Shown here: positions 34,501-41,830 of the stretch, one piece after another
Position numbering within the stretch: the first letter of the stretch is position 1
Layout of the letters: each line of letters begins with the position of its first letter
From: an uncultured Ruminococcus sp.
GTDB lineage: Bacteria > Bacillota > Clostridia > Lachnospirales > Lachnospiraceae
DNA: 59,438 nt
Assembly (NCBI GenBank): GCA_900066355.1
Contig: FMEL01000020.1
Coordinates: 1-59,438, forward strand
Direction: 5' to 3'
Notes under the pieces: generated by a model
What the model was told of the DNA's origin: nothing
What the model saw: the letters and a program-made list of their open reading frames with translations, nothing else
Databases searched by the model: none
Made by a program: the position numbers and the translations under genes

Positions 34501-36229
34501 TAGATACCTGTGAGGCTACTTCTCCTACCCCTGAGCCAGCCTGTTTAACTGATGAAGCTACATTACTCACAGATGTAGTTACCTTTTTCATGGAATCCGG
34601 TAAGAGATCCATTAAGCCACTTGATAGGCTCTTTACTATAGAGGCTCCAGCCGCCTTAACCTTAGGAGCTCCTGTCTCAATAGCTGTAGCAATGGCTGTA
34701 GGTAACGCTGAGAAAATGTTACCAATCATAGGAATAGCATTATCAAATGCAAAGGTAACAGCACTCCCAACTAACTGAGACATTGAAGTTTTTACATCTC
34801 CTCCAATGGCTAAATTACCTAAGAGATTTTGAGCCGCCGCTTTCATGGAGTTAAATGATCCACTGAAAGTAGTAGCCGCCTCTTTTGCTGTTGTACCAGC
34901 AATATCAAGATTTTCCTGAATTGCATGAACCGCATTATAAACGTCTGACAGGTTACTAATATCGTACTTCTGCCCCGTGAGCTTCTCAGCATCAGAAAGG
35001 AGTCTTTCCATTTCCGTCTTAGTACCGCCATATCCTAACTTTAAGTTATCCAGCATGGTATAATTCTGTTTTGCAAAACCCTGATAAGCGTTCTGGATAT
35101 CTTCCATACTGGTTCCCATCTTATTAGCATTATCTGACATATCAACTACAGCCATGTCAGCCACCTGAGCCGCCTTTTGAGTATCTCCACCCAAACTCTG
35201 CAACAATGAGGCTGAGAAAGCTGTTACTGTTTCCATGTAGTTATTTGCTGATAATCCGGCTGTCTGAAAGGCGGCATCTGCATTTTTCTTTACAATGTCT
35301 GCACTGTCCTTAAACAGTGTTTCAACACCACCTATACTCTGCTCAAGTTTTGAACCCTCTAACAGGGAACCAGTCATAACAGCGGATACCGCTATAGTAG
35401 CCCCTTTAGCTAAAGTCTTGAGCATTCCTCCAATCTTACCCAAGACAGCACTCGCCATATCTTTGACTTTTACCAAAGGAGACGCTACTTTCTTTCCTAA
35501 AGCGGAAAGTTTCCCTCCAATGTTACTGATAATCCCAGATGCGGTATCTTTCATCCTGATAAAGGGACTTGCTACCATATGCCCTAAGGCTTTCATTTTA
35601 TTTGTAACACCAGATATAACCCGAGTAGCAGTATCTTTTACCCGGATTACTGGAGAAAGAGCCATATTTTTTAAGGCTGTGGCTTTAGCTTTTACCTTAC
35701 TTAAAATGGCTGAGGCTTTATCTCTGGCATTTATAACCAATGGTTGAATCATCATGTTTTTTACTGCATTAAAATAAGATTTAATCTTATTAATTCCTAC
35801 TGTTGCCCTATCTTTTAATGTTACAATCGGTGCAATCACTCTATTTCTAAGACTTTCAATATTATATTTTATCTGGCTAATTTTAGGAGTAACTGTATCA
35901 TTTAACCTCACTACAGGAGATACTACTCTATTTTTCAGAGCATCCAATTTCTCTTTAATAGCACTTACTCTTTGCTGAGCCACTTGATCATTAACTTCTA
36001 TTTTAGCCTGTACAGGAGCCTTTAATTTATTAACAGCCTCTTTTACTTTATCTGCCTCTTTTTTAGCCGCTGATCCATCCATATTAATCTTATGCTTAGC
36101 TTGTGATACCTTATCCAACGCCGCTCTGGTTTCTTCGACCTGTTTTTGTAATTGTTTTTGTGCCGCTATATTTCTCTGAATCGTTGCTACCATTTGATCC
36201 TTTAAAGATAGCTTTGCACCAAATTCCAT
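31556..36229 (-). CDS. tape measure protein with LysM domain
   Basis: A 1557-aa protein, the largest in the window. The start at 36229 has GGAGGTGAGAAAATTG upstream. Residues about 71-275 hold seven imperfect copies of a 29-aa repeat around SPxIRxKDTA. Then comes the conserved tape-measure core (SIGGVETLFKDSADIVKKNAD, TAGLSANNYMETVTAF, MGTSMEDIQNAYQGFAKQNYTMLDNLKLGYGG). A LysM module lies at about residues 578-632 (YTVQSGDTLSAIAKQYKTTY). After it the protein is a long series of hydrophobic/Ser-rich helical repeats rich in W and F every 30-40 residues. Tape measure proteins set phage tail length; at roughly 0.15 nm per residue this would be a tail over 200 nm. The LysM suggests peptidoglycan binding on DNA entry. 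Confidence 0.9.
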   Translation of the reverse strand: MEFGAKLSLKDQMVATIQRNIAAQKQLQKQVEETRAALDKVSQAKHKINMDGSAAKKEADKVKEAVNKLKAPVQAKIEVNDQVAQQRVSAIKEKLDALKNRVVSPVVRLNDTVTPKISQIKYNIESLRNRVIAPIVTLKDRATVGINKIKSYFNAVKNMMIQPLVINARDKASAILSKVKAKATALKNMALSPVIRVKDTATRVISGVTNKMKALGHMVASPFIRMKDTASGIISNIGGKLSALGKKVASPLVKVKDMASAVLGKIGGMLKTLAKGATIAVSAVMTGSLLEGSKLEQSIGGVETLFKDSADIVKKNADAAFQTAGLSANNYMETVTAFSASLLQSLGGDTQKAAQVADMAVVDMSDNANKMGTSMEDIQNAYQGFAKQNYTMLDNLKLGYGGTKTEMERLLSDAEKLTGQKYDISNLSDVYNAVHAIQENLDIAGTTAKEAATTFSGSFNSMKAAAQNLLGNLAIGGDVKTSMSQLVGSAVTFAFDNAIPMIGNIFSALPTAIATAIETGAPKVKAAGASIVKSLSSGLMDLLPDSMKKVTTSVSNVASSVKQAGSGVGEVASQVSKYVGYTVQSGDTLSAIAKQYKTTYQDLAAYNNIPDPNKIFTGQTIQVPTTVTEKRKNNSSENQVPQTTQKTELNMDNPIISSFASLASASFNMVQTAFNGLKECAVAAVGTIVSVLPGITNAITAVVNGFIPIMDAWKETFISVQPIVVGVVNSLNSVIQNIAAPVSSAFVKIQNVVKRIYETISNHMGLISSVIGATAPVISTAVSFIGTVFEAAGNVISPALDAILSVVESVMGAIAPVVSDAWSMISSAFESAGSFLLSASEAIGSAIGWLKDYFVQIFDQMAPYIQSAWEGIKPAFESAGNLISQVVGIIVPVLQVLWSGVQSVFSFLAPYLPTVWSIISTAFSVAGTVISTVIDFISGVLSVLQSVFSSVFSFIAPIVSTVWNVIQTAFSVAGSIIGGVVGVISGVISTLYGIFSGIFSTIGSIVSSVWSAITGFFSSGSDGVSTSSSTVGSVISTLSGVFSGVFSAISGVVSTVWGAIQSAFETASGVISGVVSTISGVISGISGFFSSGLEGAQGITEGAWSAITGAFDTASSAISTAVSGIGTVLGGIGETFSGALDAVAPIVEGAWTTISGAFDTGKELLSTALEGVGSVLDGIGQTVTSALESVGSFIGDAWGNICDFFSGGSEEVGNSAPTAEASVASYQTAFDQMNEVAPQVQSAWTSISEAYNTGAEGIGTTNSTVTTALTELSTAFTTAFTQISTTVTTGWTGVNKVFTTLTTGITTLNSSLTSGWNGITQTFTTAQTALTTAMTAIQTALTALSSGMSSGMSSIVATTVSGWSSTLSAFASAYSGISSYSGAIRGALSSLAGSFSSAMGSIAGSANSAAAAVNSAAASIAAAVSRAASAAASMPKGVGGASRAMGVDRVPYDNYPIMAHEGEKLLTKNEANQYERSTRGVRMVSRAMGTGEIREDGTPILAHEGEKLLTKQETKQTKENNDIVVNINDPVINNPADMDTLIEEFVRKLRKVQMTMA

Positions 36230-36300
36230 CAATTTTCTCACCTCCAATAAAAAAAAAAATCCAGCCTCTGATTCTCTCAGAAACTGGATCTAACTATATT

Positions 36301-36810
36301 TTATTCTGCTCCGAGCATTTCTCTCATATTCTGCTCCATAAAGCTCTCTATAAGAGTTTTCATACGAGGCTCCGCCTGTTTCATTCCTTTTTCAAGAAAA
36401 TATTCTCCCGCAACATATCGTTCTTTTAATAAAGCCCCCCTTATTCCACCTTTTTTTCCTTTATACTTTTCTCCATACTTCTCTATAATCTTACCTTTAG
36501 TTAATCCTTTTCCATTTACAGAGATATATTGTATAGGCAAAAACCGCTCATGCTGTGCATGACCGTCATTTACATATAGAGCATATTCTACATTAGTACC
36601 TACCTCAGCCTCATCAGGAGTAACCACTCCTACCTGAAAGCTACTTACAAGTCTTGAGGTATCTACCGGGATAAAACGCGAAATCTCCGCTAAACAGATG
36701 TTAGCCAATTTTTGCATAAGCACCAATTTCTTACTCTCCCATCTATTAACTACCTTTTCACATCTCTCTGTAAACTCTTTCCATCCCTCAATTTCAAATG
36801 TTGCTCCCAT
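36301..36810 (-). CDS. HK97 gp10-like tail/head-tail protein
   Basis: A 169-aa protein of the HK97 gp10 family, small tail-completion or head-tail joining proteins in siphophages. Visible: FEIEGWKEFTERC at the start, then RFIPVDTSRLVSSFQVGV and VGTNVEYALYVNDGHA, which is the family core, and a helical C-terminus. GGAGCTTATT precedes the ATG at 36810. It lies immediately before the tape measure gene; in a complete phage the tail tube and chaperone genes would stand between them, and they are not here. Confidence 0.8.
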   Translation of the reverse strand: MGATFEIEGWKEFTERCEKVVNRWESKKLVLMQKLANICLAEISRFIPVDTSRLVSSFQVGVVTPDEAEVGTNVEYALYVNDGHAQHERFLPIQYISVNGKGLTKGKIIEKYGEKYKGKKGGIRGALLKERYVAGEYFLEKGMKQAEPRMKTLIESFMEQNMREMLGAE

Positions 36811-36821
36811 AATAAGCTCCT

Positions 36822-37280
36822 TTACCCTATACTCTGGAGACATTCGATCTGACGTTTTACCTCCTGTTGAACCAGTTTATTAAACTCTCGTTTAATATCA
36901 ATAACTCGCTTTTTAAGTTCCTGTTTTATTGCTTCTGGATTTTTAAGGATTAAGAGATCTTCATAAGGGATCATATCTCTAAATCTACTATCTAATTCGT
37001 TTTCAGCAACCAGATCTACAATATCCAGTCTGGCTCCTCTTATCAATAGTTCATGGTCCTTAATCTCTCGCTCCTTACGTCTTTCTGCCTCTTCAATCTG
37101 TTTGAGTTTTTCTGTGCGAGCTAAAGACTCTGCCGCCTCTCTGCTTCTTTTATTTTCCCATTTTTTACGGGCTCCGGCAATTCTCTGATCTACCCTTTTT
37201 TCAAAATCAGCCTCCAACTCAGCAGTTACTTTCTCTCTGACTTCTTTCTCTGTTGGCATAGTATTTTCAATATCACTCAT
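36822..37280 (-). CDS. phage scaffold-like coiled-coil protein (DUF4355-like)
   Basis: A 152-aa, strongly charged, almost fully helical protein: TEKEVREKVTAELEADFEKRV, then KWENKRSREAAESLARTEKLKQ and a C-terminal basic part. Composition and layout resemble DUF4355-type phage scaffolding proteins, which normally precede the major capsid gene. No capsid gene follows here. The gene is 12 bases upstream of the gp10-like start. Confidence 0.55.
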   Translation of the reverse strand: MSDIENTMPTEKEVREKVTAELEADFEKRVDQRIAGARKKWENKRSREAAESLARTEKLKQIEEAERRKEREIKDHELLIRGARLDIVDLVAENELDSRFRDMIPYEDLLILKNPEAIKQELKKRVIDIKREFNKLVQQEVKRQIECLQSIG

Positions 37281-37303
37281 AGTACAGTTCTCCTCCTCAC
37301 AAT

Positions 37304-37828
37304 CTACTCCTTTACTTCTGTAAATTCTGCATCTACTCTCTGATTGATAAATTCTCTAAGAATTTTAATCTCCTCAGAATCTGAGGTAATGTAACGGTTC
37401 TGATTTTCTCCCCGATTGAATACAAAAGTTTTTCCCTCTACTGACGTACACCCTTTATATATTGCCGGATATAACTTAGTAAGAGGCGTTCTGCACTCAA
37501 ATACAACTCCCTCAGGATCTGCTGGTACATTTCCCTCTGCATTCAATTCTACAATAAGATAATCACCTCTCTGAGCAATATAAGTTCTCATACCCTCAAT
37601 AGCATCCTCACGGTCTAAAGTGAGCTGGTTGTGTTTTTCTCCCTCACAAAAACAGTAAGAGTTATTTACCATCTCAGGATCAGGAAGTTTCTGTAATGCT
37701 TCCCACTCTGCCTGAGAACCTAACCATTTACCATTAACATCATATGATGTAATTACTACTCCTACATGAAAAAGCTCCTCATGTGCTACCTGTAAATATG
37801 GCTGTTTACTCCGAAATATTACTTTCAT
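37304..37828 (-). CDS. hypothetical protein of element 1
   Basis: A 174-aa soluble protein (MKVIFRSKQPYLQVAHEELF) with mixed strands and helices and no domain that I recognise. The start at 37828 has GAGGAGCAGACAG upstream and lies inside the end of the previous gene (23-base overlap). It is part of the tail-type operon, so a virion-linked role is possible. Confidence 0.6.
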   Translation of the reverse strand: MKVIFRSKQPYLQVAHEELFHVGVVITSYDVNGKWLGSQAEWEALQKLPDPEMVNNSYCFCEGEKHNQLTLDREDAIEGMRTYIAQRGDYLIVELNAEGNVPADPEGVVFECRTPLTKLYPAIYKGCTSVEGKTFVFNRGENQNRYITSDSEEIKILREFINQRVDAEFTEVKE

Positions 37829-38564
37829 CTGTCTGCTCCTCACTTTCTGTAGTTTTCTCCTCAGTTTCTTTTGATTCTTCCTCTGTTTTTACTGGATCTG
37901 GTTCAGCAAGTCCCATTTCTTCTAAGAGACCACTCTTTTCCAAATCCTTTACACGATTTCTTTCCCGAACTTCCTGAATCAGATCCTTATTCTGTTCTTT
38001 ATAGTCAGATTTTGCTACTTCAATAGCATTTTTCTCAGCTTTTGCCTGTGCTAACTCCTCTTTTAATTCCATATATTTTTTATGAGCTTCAATCTCTTTC
38101 GGATCAGTAGCTCCAGATCTAATAAGATTTCGCTGTTTCATATTTTCTACATAAATCTCTACACGCTCCTCATTCCATCCAAAAGTTTTATTACCAGCTT
38201 TTCTATAAGGAGCTAAAAACTCCTCAGTAAGTGAGTTTAATCTTTCCTCTATTTCCTGAATATAGTTATTTACACGGCGCTCCTCTGTCATAATATCACT
38301 AATAGATTTTCCAAGATATTTAGACGCCGCATATTTTCCGGTAAAAGTCTTCTCCTGTAAATCTAATAAAGTCTCAATTTTATTAGTAAGACTCTCTTTT
38401 ATCTTTTGAGCTGATGTTTTTTCCATCTGCTGTAATTTCTGAGACGCTTCTGTCTCTGGCTTAACTACTGTCTGTTCTAATAGTCCATCAAATTTTCCTG
38501 AAAGCATCTCCTTAACCTCATCATTAGGAGTTACAAATCTCCTTGTTTTTTTATTGTCACTCAT
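37806..38564 (-). CDS. coiled-coil protein with acidic tail, possible scaffold or tail chaperone
   Basis: A 252-aa helix-rich protein. The middle has long charged helices (MELKEELAQAKAEKNAIEVA), and the last 35 residues are almost only Glu, Thr, Ser and Asp. No family is recognised. The acidic tail and place at the head of the operon, just after a small HTH gene, fit an assembly factor. It overlaps both neighbours, 8 bases at the start and 23 at the end. Confidence 0.6.
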   Translation of the reverse strand: MSDNKKTRRFVTPNDEVKEMLSGKFDGLLEQTVVKPETEASQKLQQMEKTSAQKIKESLTNKIETLLDLQEKTFTGKYAASKYLGKSISDIMTEERRVNNYIQEIEERLNSLTEEFLAPYRKAGNKTFGWNEERVEIYVENMKQRNLIRSGATDPKEIEAHKKYMELKEELAQAKAEKNAIEVAKSDYKEQNKDLIQEVRERNRVKDLEKSGLLEEMGLAEPDPVKTEEESKETEEKTTESEEQTDESNISE

Positions 38565-38751
38565 TTACTTCTCCCTCACTTTCATTTCTTATGTATCTCG
38601 CCACGCTGGCTACAGTTATGTAACGTTCCCTGCCTTTTTTAGTCTTTTTTATAACTCTCTCCAGTGTTCCATTTTTAAGGTATCTCTGTATTGTTCGTGA
38701 AGATTTTCCAATCTGTTCTGCACACTCTTCCATTGTAAAAAGTGTTTTCAT
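38557..38751 (-). CDS. small MerR/excisionase-like helix-turn-helix protein
   Basis: A 64-aa protein that is one HTH_17-type module: LFTMEECAEQIGKSSRTIQRYLKNGTLER, followed by a basic wing (IKKTKKGRERYITV). GAGGTGCTCAGTT precedes the ATG. First gene of the tail-type operon, probably transcribed from 38836-38865. Its module is similar in kind to the two in the protein at 30168-30815. Confidence 0.75.
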   Translation of the reverse strand: MKTLFTMEECAEQIGKSSRTIQRYLKNGTLERVIKKTKKGRERYITVASVARYIRNESEGEVNE

Positions 38752-38835
38752 AACTGAGCACCTCTTTCCTTTGTTTTGTCAAAAACCTTATTATCAATGG
38801 CAATAAGTTATTTATTTTTGTCATTATGTTCTCAT

Positions 38836-38865
38836 AATATAGTGTACTTATTTCCCGGAAAGTAA
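38836..38865 (-). promoter_or_regulatory. candidate promoter of the tail-type operon
   Basis: On the minus strand TTACTT, 18 bases, TATATT, about 80 bases upstream of the first gene. The spacer contains the palindrome TTCCGGGAA-like CCGG core. The weak -35 may mean dependence on the element's own sigma-like factor. The rest of 38752-39042 is AT-rich with no recognised feature. Confidence 0.35.
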
Positions 38866-39042
38866 GCCTTTTTTTTAATTTTTTTTTATTTTCTTTTTCT
38901 GATAATTGCATAAATATTCATCATATATATTAATTCTATTCATTTTCTGTGTATTTCTATTTACTAAACAATGTAATTGATAAAGAAAATCTCTTTTTTA
39001 GGAAATTTAGGCATAGATCTCCTAAGAAAAAGGAGGGGAACC

Positions 39043-39231
39043 ATGCCTAAAAGAATCTCTTTTTTGAGGTTTCTTAGTACCCTACATAGTTTAGCATCTC
39101 AGCTAAATATTACAGCCACTCCAGATAAGGAGCGTGACACATTTCCATCCATGCTTTACTGTAACAATCTCTCTTTGGAAACTTCCATAGCCCAACTTCT
39201 TTCGTTTTATATCGGTTTTCAAGTTGTATGA
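39043..39231 (+). CDS. small hypothetical protein
   Basis: A 62-aa open frame on the plus strand (MPKRISFLRFLSTLHSLASQ) behind a very strong ribosome site, AAGGAGGGGAACC. An in-frame ATG at 38977 has none. No family recognised; the N-terminal part could form an amphipathic helix. It stands alone in a non-coding region, so either a true small protein or a leader. Confidence 0.45.
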   Translation: MPKRISFLRFLSTLHSLASQLNITATPDKERDTFPSMLYCNNLSLETSIAQLLSFYIGFQVV

Positions 39232-39423
39232 GATCCGATTGAGGAGGAGCCGGAGTAGGGTGCCCCAAATTCTCCCCCTGTAGATTTATTATTTAGGCTC
39301 TACAGCACCACGGTTTTATAAAGCGGTTACGCTGTCCGCTTACCGTTATTCAATTAAAAAAGGAGCCTCTAAGACTGTTTATAATCTTATAGCTCCTGTG
39401 TTATCCTTTATTATCCTGTAACA
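39232..39423. other. intergenic stretch without recognised gene
   Basis: Non-coding, GC-richer at its start (GAGGAGGAGCCGGAGTAGGG). It holds a short hairpin around GCGG/CCGC and an inverted repeat with arms AGGAGC and GCTCCT (about 39363-39404). No open frame with a ribosome site. Confidence 0.4.
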
Positions 39424-39521
39424 GAAAAAGAGAGCTAAGGTAAAGATTACTCAGTACCTTAGCTCTCTTGAAATATACAGTAAAAGAAATAATTTAGGAT
39501 TTCTCTTTTAAGCTAATTTTA

Positions 39522-39550
39522 TTGACTTCTGAAAGCCCACCCTTTATAAT
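39522..39550 (+). promoter_or_regulatory. consensus promoter of the plus-strand small RNA
   Basis: TTGACT, exactly 17 bases, TATAAT: close to a perfect sigma-70 promoter in a region without plus-strand genes. Confidence 0.75.
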
Positions 39551-39556
39551 AATTGG

Positions 39557-39668
39557 TGAAAAATCAGTTGCCTCTGGTGGTGTAGAGTATCTCGTTTACC
39601 CTATATCCTTACTCATTGCTGGTAACACTGAGTAAGAACTGATAGCACCCTAACCGGGTGCTTTTTTT
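39557..39668 (+). ncRNA. predicted small RNA of about 112 nt, family not recognised
   Basis: It starts just after the promoter at 39522-39550 and ends at an intrinsic terminator (GCACCC, short loop, GGGTGC, seven T). Internal pairing: ATCAGTT near the start with AACTGAT near the end, enclosing TTACTCA with TGAGTAA. No open frame. It is entirely antisense to the predicted minus-strand transcript, so an antitoxin or antisense regulator is likely. Confidence 0.65.
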
Positions 39669-39702
39669 CTGTTGTTATTTACACTACTATTTCTATCAAA
39701 AA

Positions 39703-39829
39703 TTGTCAAGACATTTTTTTCACACTATAATAACTGAAAGCTGGTAAGATTTTTAGACAAAAAAAAGAAAAGTTTTTATAAGACTGAGAAAAGGGGCTCT
39801 GCCCTCTTTCCGTAGGAAAGATTTTTTTT
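39703..39829 (+). ncRNA. second predicted small transcript (promoter plus terminator)
   Basis: Promoter TTGTCA (39703-39708), 17 bases, TATAAT (39726-39731). A terminator with arms CTTTCC and GGAAAG is followed by eight T (39806-39829). The transcript would run from about 39738 and be about 90 nt, without an open frame. Its -35 overlaps the -35 of the minus-strand promoter. Confidence 0.5.
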
Positions 39830-39874
39830 ATTTGAGTATTTATTTATATTAGTATTTTATTTGTAGTGGATTTC

Positions 39875-39914
39875 CCGTAAACGGAAAAACCGTATACGGA
39901 AAACCCGTAAACGG
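39875..39914. repeat. three 15-bp iterons with palindromic cores
   Basis: CCGTAAACGG at 39875 and 39905 and CCGTATACGG at 39890, separated by AAAAA/AAAAC, give an exact 15-base period. Each core is a near-perfect palindrome. Such arrays bind replication, partition or repressor proteins. Confidence 0.75.
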
Positions 39915-39916
39915 TG

Positions 39917-39946
39917 AAAAAAGGAAGATCTATAAAAGATCTTCCT
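39917..39946 (-). terminator. intrinsic terminator after the exported protein gene
   Basis: On the minus strand AGGAAGATC, a seven-base loop and GATCTTCCT followed by TTTTTT, 14 bases past the stop at 39960. Confidence 0.85.
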
Positions 39947-39959
39947 GAATTTCTCACTA

Positions 39960-40463
39960 TTATTTAATCACAATATTGTCTGTATCTATGTAATCTGAAA
40001 ATCCATCACCCTTGATTATATGGAATTTTGTCTCTATATTTTCTACATCATCCATAGGATTTTCCTCAGCATCTTCCCCAAAGACTGTAAAACCGTCCTT
40101 AGCTTTCTTTCCCGGAGCAACCTCTATAGAACACATAGGATCTATCATAATCCCGTTAATGGATGTATCTCTAACCTGTACCGTGAGTTTCTGATCTGAG
40201 GTATTTTCTATCACAAAATTAACCTTGTATCCCAGATTACTCTCTTTCATTCCATCATAGGTAATAGTTAAGAGATCATCCTGATATAATACCTCACTCT
40301 CAGCATCTTCCCCTTTCAATTCCTTTAGCTCTGCCTGTAATTCTGCAATCTGAGCCTCAATCTCTGCAATTCTTTTTGAGTTATCTTCCTGAGCCATTAC
40401 CGTAGTACCAAAAGGCACACTTAACGCTACTGATAACATTACAGCTAAAATTTTCTTACTCAT
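39960..40463 (-). CDS. exported coiled-coil protein with Ig-like domain
   Basis: A 167-aa protein with a signal peptide (KKILAVMLSVALSVPFGTTVMA, cleavage near residue 25). A short charged coiled coil (RIAEIEAQIAELQAELKELKG) and a C-terminal beta-rich domain follow; the latter resembles the FxLYD/DUF4352-like extracellular domains (VNFVIENTSDQKLTVQVRD). It is not lipidated. Such a host-surface protein in an integrative element may alter the cell envelope, for example superinfection exclusion or attachment (inference). It has its own terminator. Confidence 0.7.
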   Translation of the reverse strand: MSKKILAVMLSVALSVPFGTTVMAQEDNSKRIAEIEAQIAELQAELKELKGEDAESEVLYQDDLLTITYDGMKESNLGYKVNFVIENTSDQKLTVQVRDTSINGIMIDPMCSIEVAPGKKAKDGFTVFGEDAEENPMDDVENIETKFHIIKGDGFSDYIDTDNIVIK

Positions 40464-40506
40464 AGATTATACCTCCTGTATATCCCTCAATATATTCCTC
40501 ATTATA

Positions 40507-40953
40507 CTATTTTTCTTTTGCAACATCAATCACAAAACGAGCCCACGCCCTACTATCATCCTCCCCATACATCCTGTATATACAGTCCTGATAGGGTACT
40601 CTCCAGTATTCTCTCCCGGCTCCCTCAGCGGTCAGCCCACGTCTCTCATACTTTCTCTCTATGTTCTGTAAGTGGTGTCTAAATTGATGTAAGAAACTCT
40701 CAAGATCAGGCTCAGTAAGATAGATCTCTCCTGTAGCCTGTACATAGTTATCATCTCTTACCCAGACTGTTATAACCGGGATTGATACTTGATAGAGGTC
40801 TGAGAGATCTGTATTAAGCTCTCTCAGTGCCTCTAAAACGTCCAATTCATCATTTATGGTAATTATCTTGTCCAAATACTTTTTAACCGCTGTAGGAGCC
40901 TCTGAGGCGGTATACAGATTCTTGTACAAGTTCACTCTATCCTGTATATTCAC
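40507..40953 (-). CDS. hypothetical protein of element 1
   Basis: A 148-aa soluble protein, start MNIQDRVNLYKNLYTASEAP. It has a hydrophilic, Arg/Tyr-rich C-terminal half (FRHHLQNIERKYERRG, YRMYGEDDSRAWARF). No recognised domain. Its ATG overlaps the stop of the 74-aa gene by 4 bases, so both follow the sigma-like gene in one transcript. Confidence 0.6.
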   Translation of the reverse strand: MNIQDRVNLYKNLYTASEAPTAVKKYLDKIITINDELDVLEALRELNTDLSDLYQVSIPVITVWVRDDNYVQATGEIYLTEPDLESFLHQFRHHLQNIERKYERRGLTAEGAGREYWRVPYQDCIYRMYGEDDSRAWARFVIDVAKEK

Positions 40954-41174
40954 TCAACCACCTCTGAAAAACTGTTTAATGCACCTCTAAGGCTTTCCAT
41001 ACCTTGTGATGGATTATAGTGCGTTCTGAATACCAGATCATCCTGTACATTTCCTACTGTAAATCCATTTAAAGCATAATACTTAACAAATCCTTTTACA
41101 ATCTGTGAGTTTGTCAGATTTCCATGTGCTAAATCAAATAGCCAGATTTTATGATCCTCTGTTGCTCTGTTCAA
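40950..41174 (-). CDS. hypothetical protein of element 1
   Basis: A 74-aa soluble protein (MNRATEDHKIWLFDLAHGN) without recognised domain. It lies 14 bases downstream of the sigma-like gene and is coupled to the next gene by a 4-base overlap. Early-operon position suggests a regulatory or anti-host role, unproven. Confidence 0.55.
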   Translation of the reverse strand: MNRATEDHKIWLFDLAHGNLTNSQIVKGFVKYYALNGFTVGNVQDDLVFRTHYNPSQGMESLRGALNSFSEVVE

Positions 41175-41188
41175 TGCTTAATCCCCCT

Positions 41189-41800
41189 TTATGCACAAAT
41201 ACCAGCCGCTATAAGTTTCTTTCCAATACGTTTTACATAACTATGTACAGATGGAGTTTTTACTCCCAATTTCCGGGCAATATCCGGTTTAGATTTTCCC
41301 ATAAGTAAAAGGTTGATAACTACTCTTTCATTATCCGATAATTCTAAACTGTCCAGTAACATTTTCATCTCTACCATGCTGTAATCTTCACACTCTACAG
41401 AAAACTCAGAAGATCCGGCACTGTCTCCCTCTTCCTCATATTCTGAGTGAGTATTAATCTGTTCATAACTATGCACAAAACAACCGGGATTTCTTTTCTG
41501 ACAATTAGCCATTGAAAATAGTGTATTGTAATTTCTCTTGAGGCATCCACAAAGGTATGTAGTAAAGCTACACTCTCTTGTATCATCAAAGGTCTGGATA
41601 GCGTCCCATAAAACGAGATCACCCTCACTAACCAGATCTTCCAGCTCAGCTCCTATAATGGATCTGGAGTAACTTCTTGCGAATACATAAATAAGACCTT
41701 TTGTTTTTTCCATGATTTCTGCAAATACGCTTTCGTTTTTGTCCTGTTTGTACTGAGCTACCAGCTCATCAACTGCATAATCATTGTAATTTTTCTTCAT
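41189..41800 (-). CDS. sigma-70 family RNA polymerase sigma factor-like protein
   Basis: A 203-aa protein with a region 2 (KGLIYVFARSYSRSIIGAELEDLVSEGDLVLWDAIQTFD, then FTTYLCGCLKRN) and a C-terminal region 4 HTH (LSDNERVVINLLLMGKSKPDIARKLGVKTPSVHSYVKRIG). A Ser/Glu-rich linker lies between. The length is typical of small phage or ECF-like sigma factors. It likely directs polymerase to late promoters of the element, such as that before 38751. Its promoter (41858-41887) carries an operator in the spacer, so it is probably the main target of the repressor. Confidence 0.82.
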   Translation of the reverse strand: MKKNYNDYAVDELVAQYKQDKNESVFAEIMEKTKGLIYVFARSYSRSIIGAELEDLVSEGDLVLWDAIQTFDDTRECSFTTYLCGCLKRNYNTLFSMANCQKRNPGCFVHSYEQINTHSEYEEEGDSAGSSEFSVECEDYSMVEMKMLLDSLELSDNERVVINLLLMGKSKPDIARKLGVKTPSVHSYVKRIGKKLIAAGICA

Positions 41801-41830
41801 TTCCTGTGTCCTCCTGTTTCAATCCTTATG

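Larger units (their letters stand above)
39424..39674 (-). ncRNA. predicted minus-strand transcript overlapping the plus-strand small RNA
   Basis: Promoter on the minus strand: TTGACA (39704-39709), 17 bases, TAGTGT (39681-39686). Terminator at the far end: GAGAGCTAAGGTA and TACCTTAGCTCTC (39430-39467) followed by TTTTT. The unit of about 250 bases has no good open frame; the longest ATG frame (ATGAGTAAGGATATAGGG) has six codons. It fully covers the plus-strand RNA at 39557-39668. This arrangement is typical of type I toxin-antitoxin or plasmid copy-control pairs. Confidence 0.55.

Noticed and set aside
31556..36229. Repetitive DNA that could be taken for a tandem repeat or CRISPR-like array
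   Set aside because: The repetition follows the codons of one uninterrupted tape measure frame and lacks constant repeats with unique spacers.
36103..36429. Plus-strand frame across the tape measure/gp10 gap
   Set aside because: No ribosome site and it covers two well-supported minus-strand genes.
38675..38911. Minus-strand frame overlapping the small HTH gene
   Set aside because: It overlaps the better-supported HTH gene at 38557-38751 in another frame and its product is mostly from an AT-rich promoter region.
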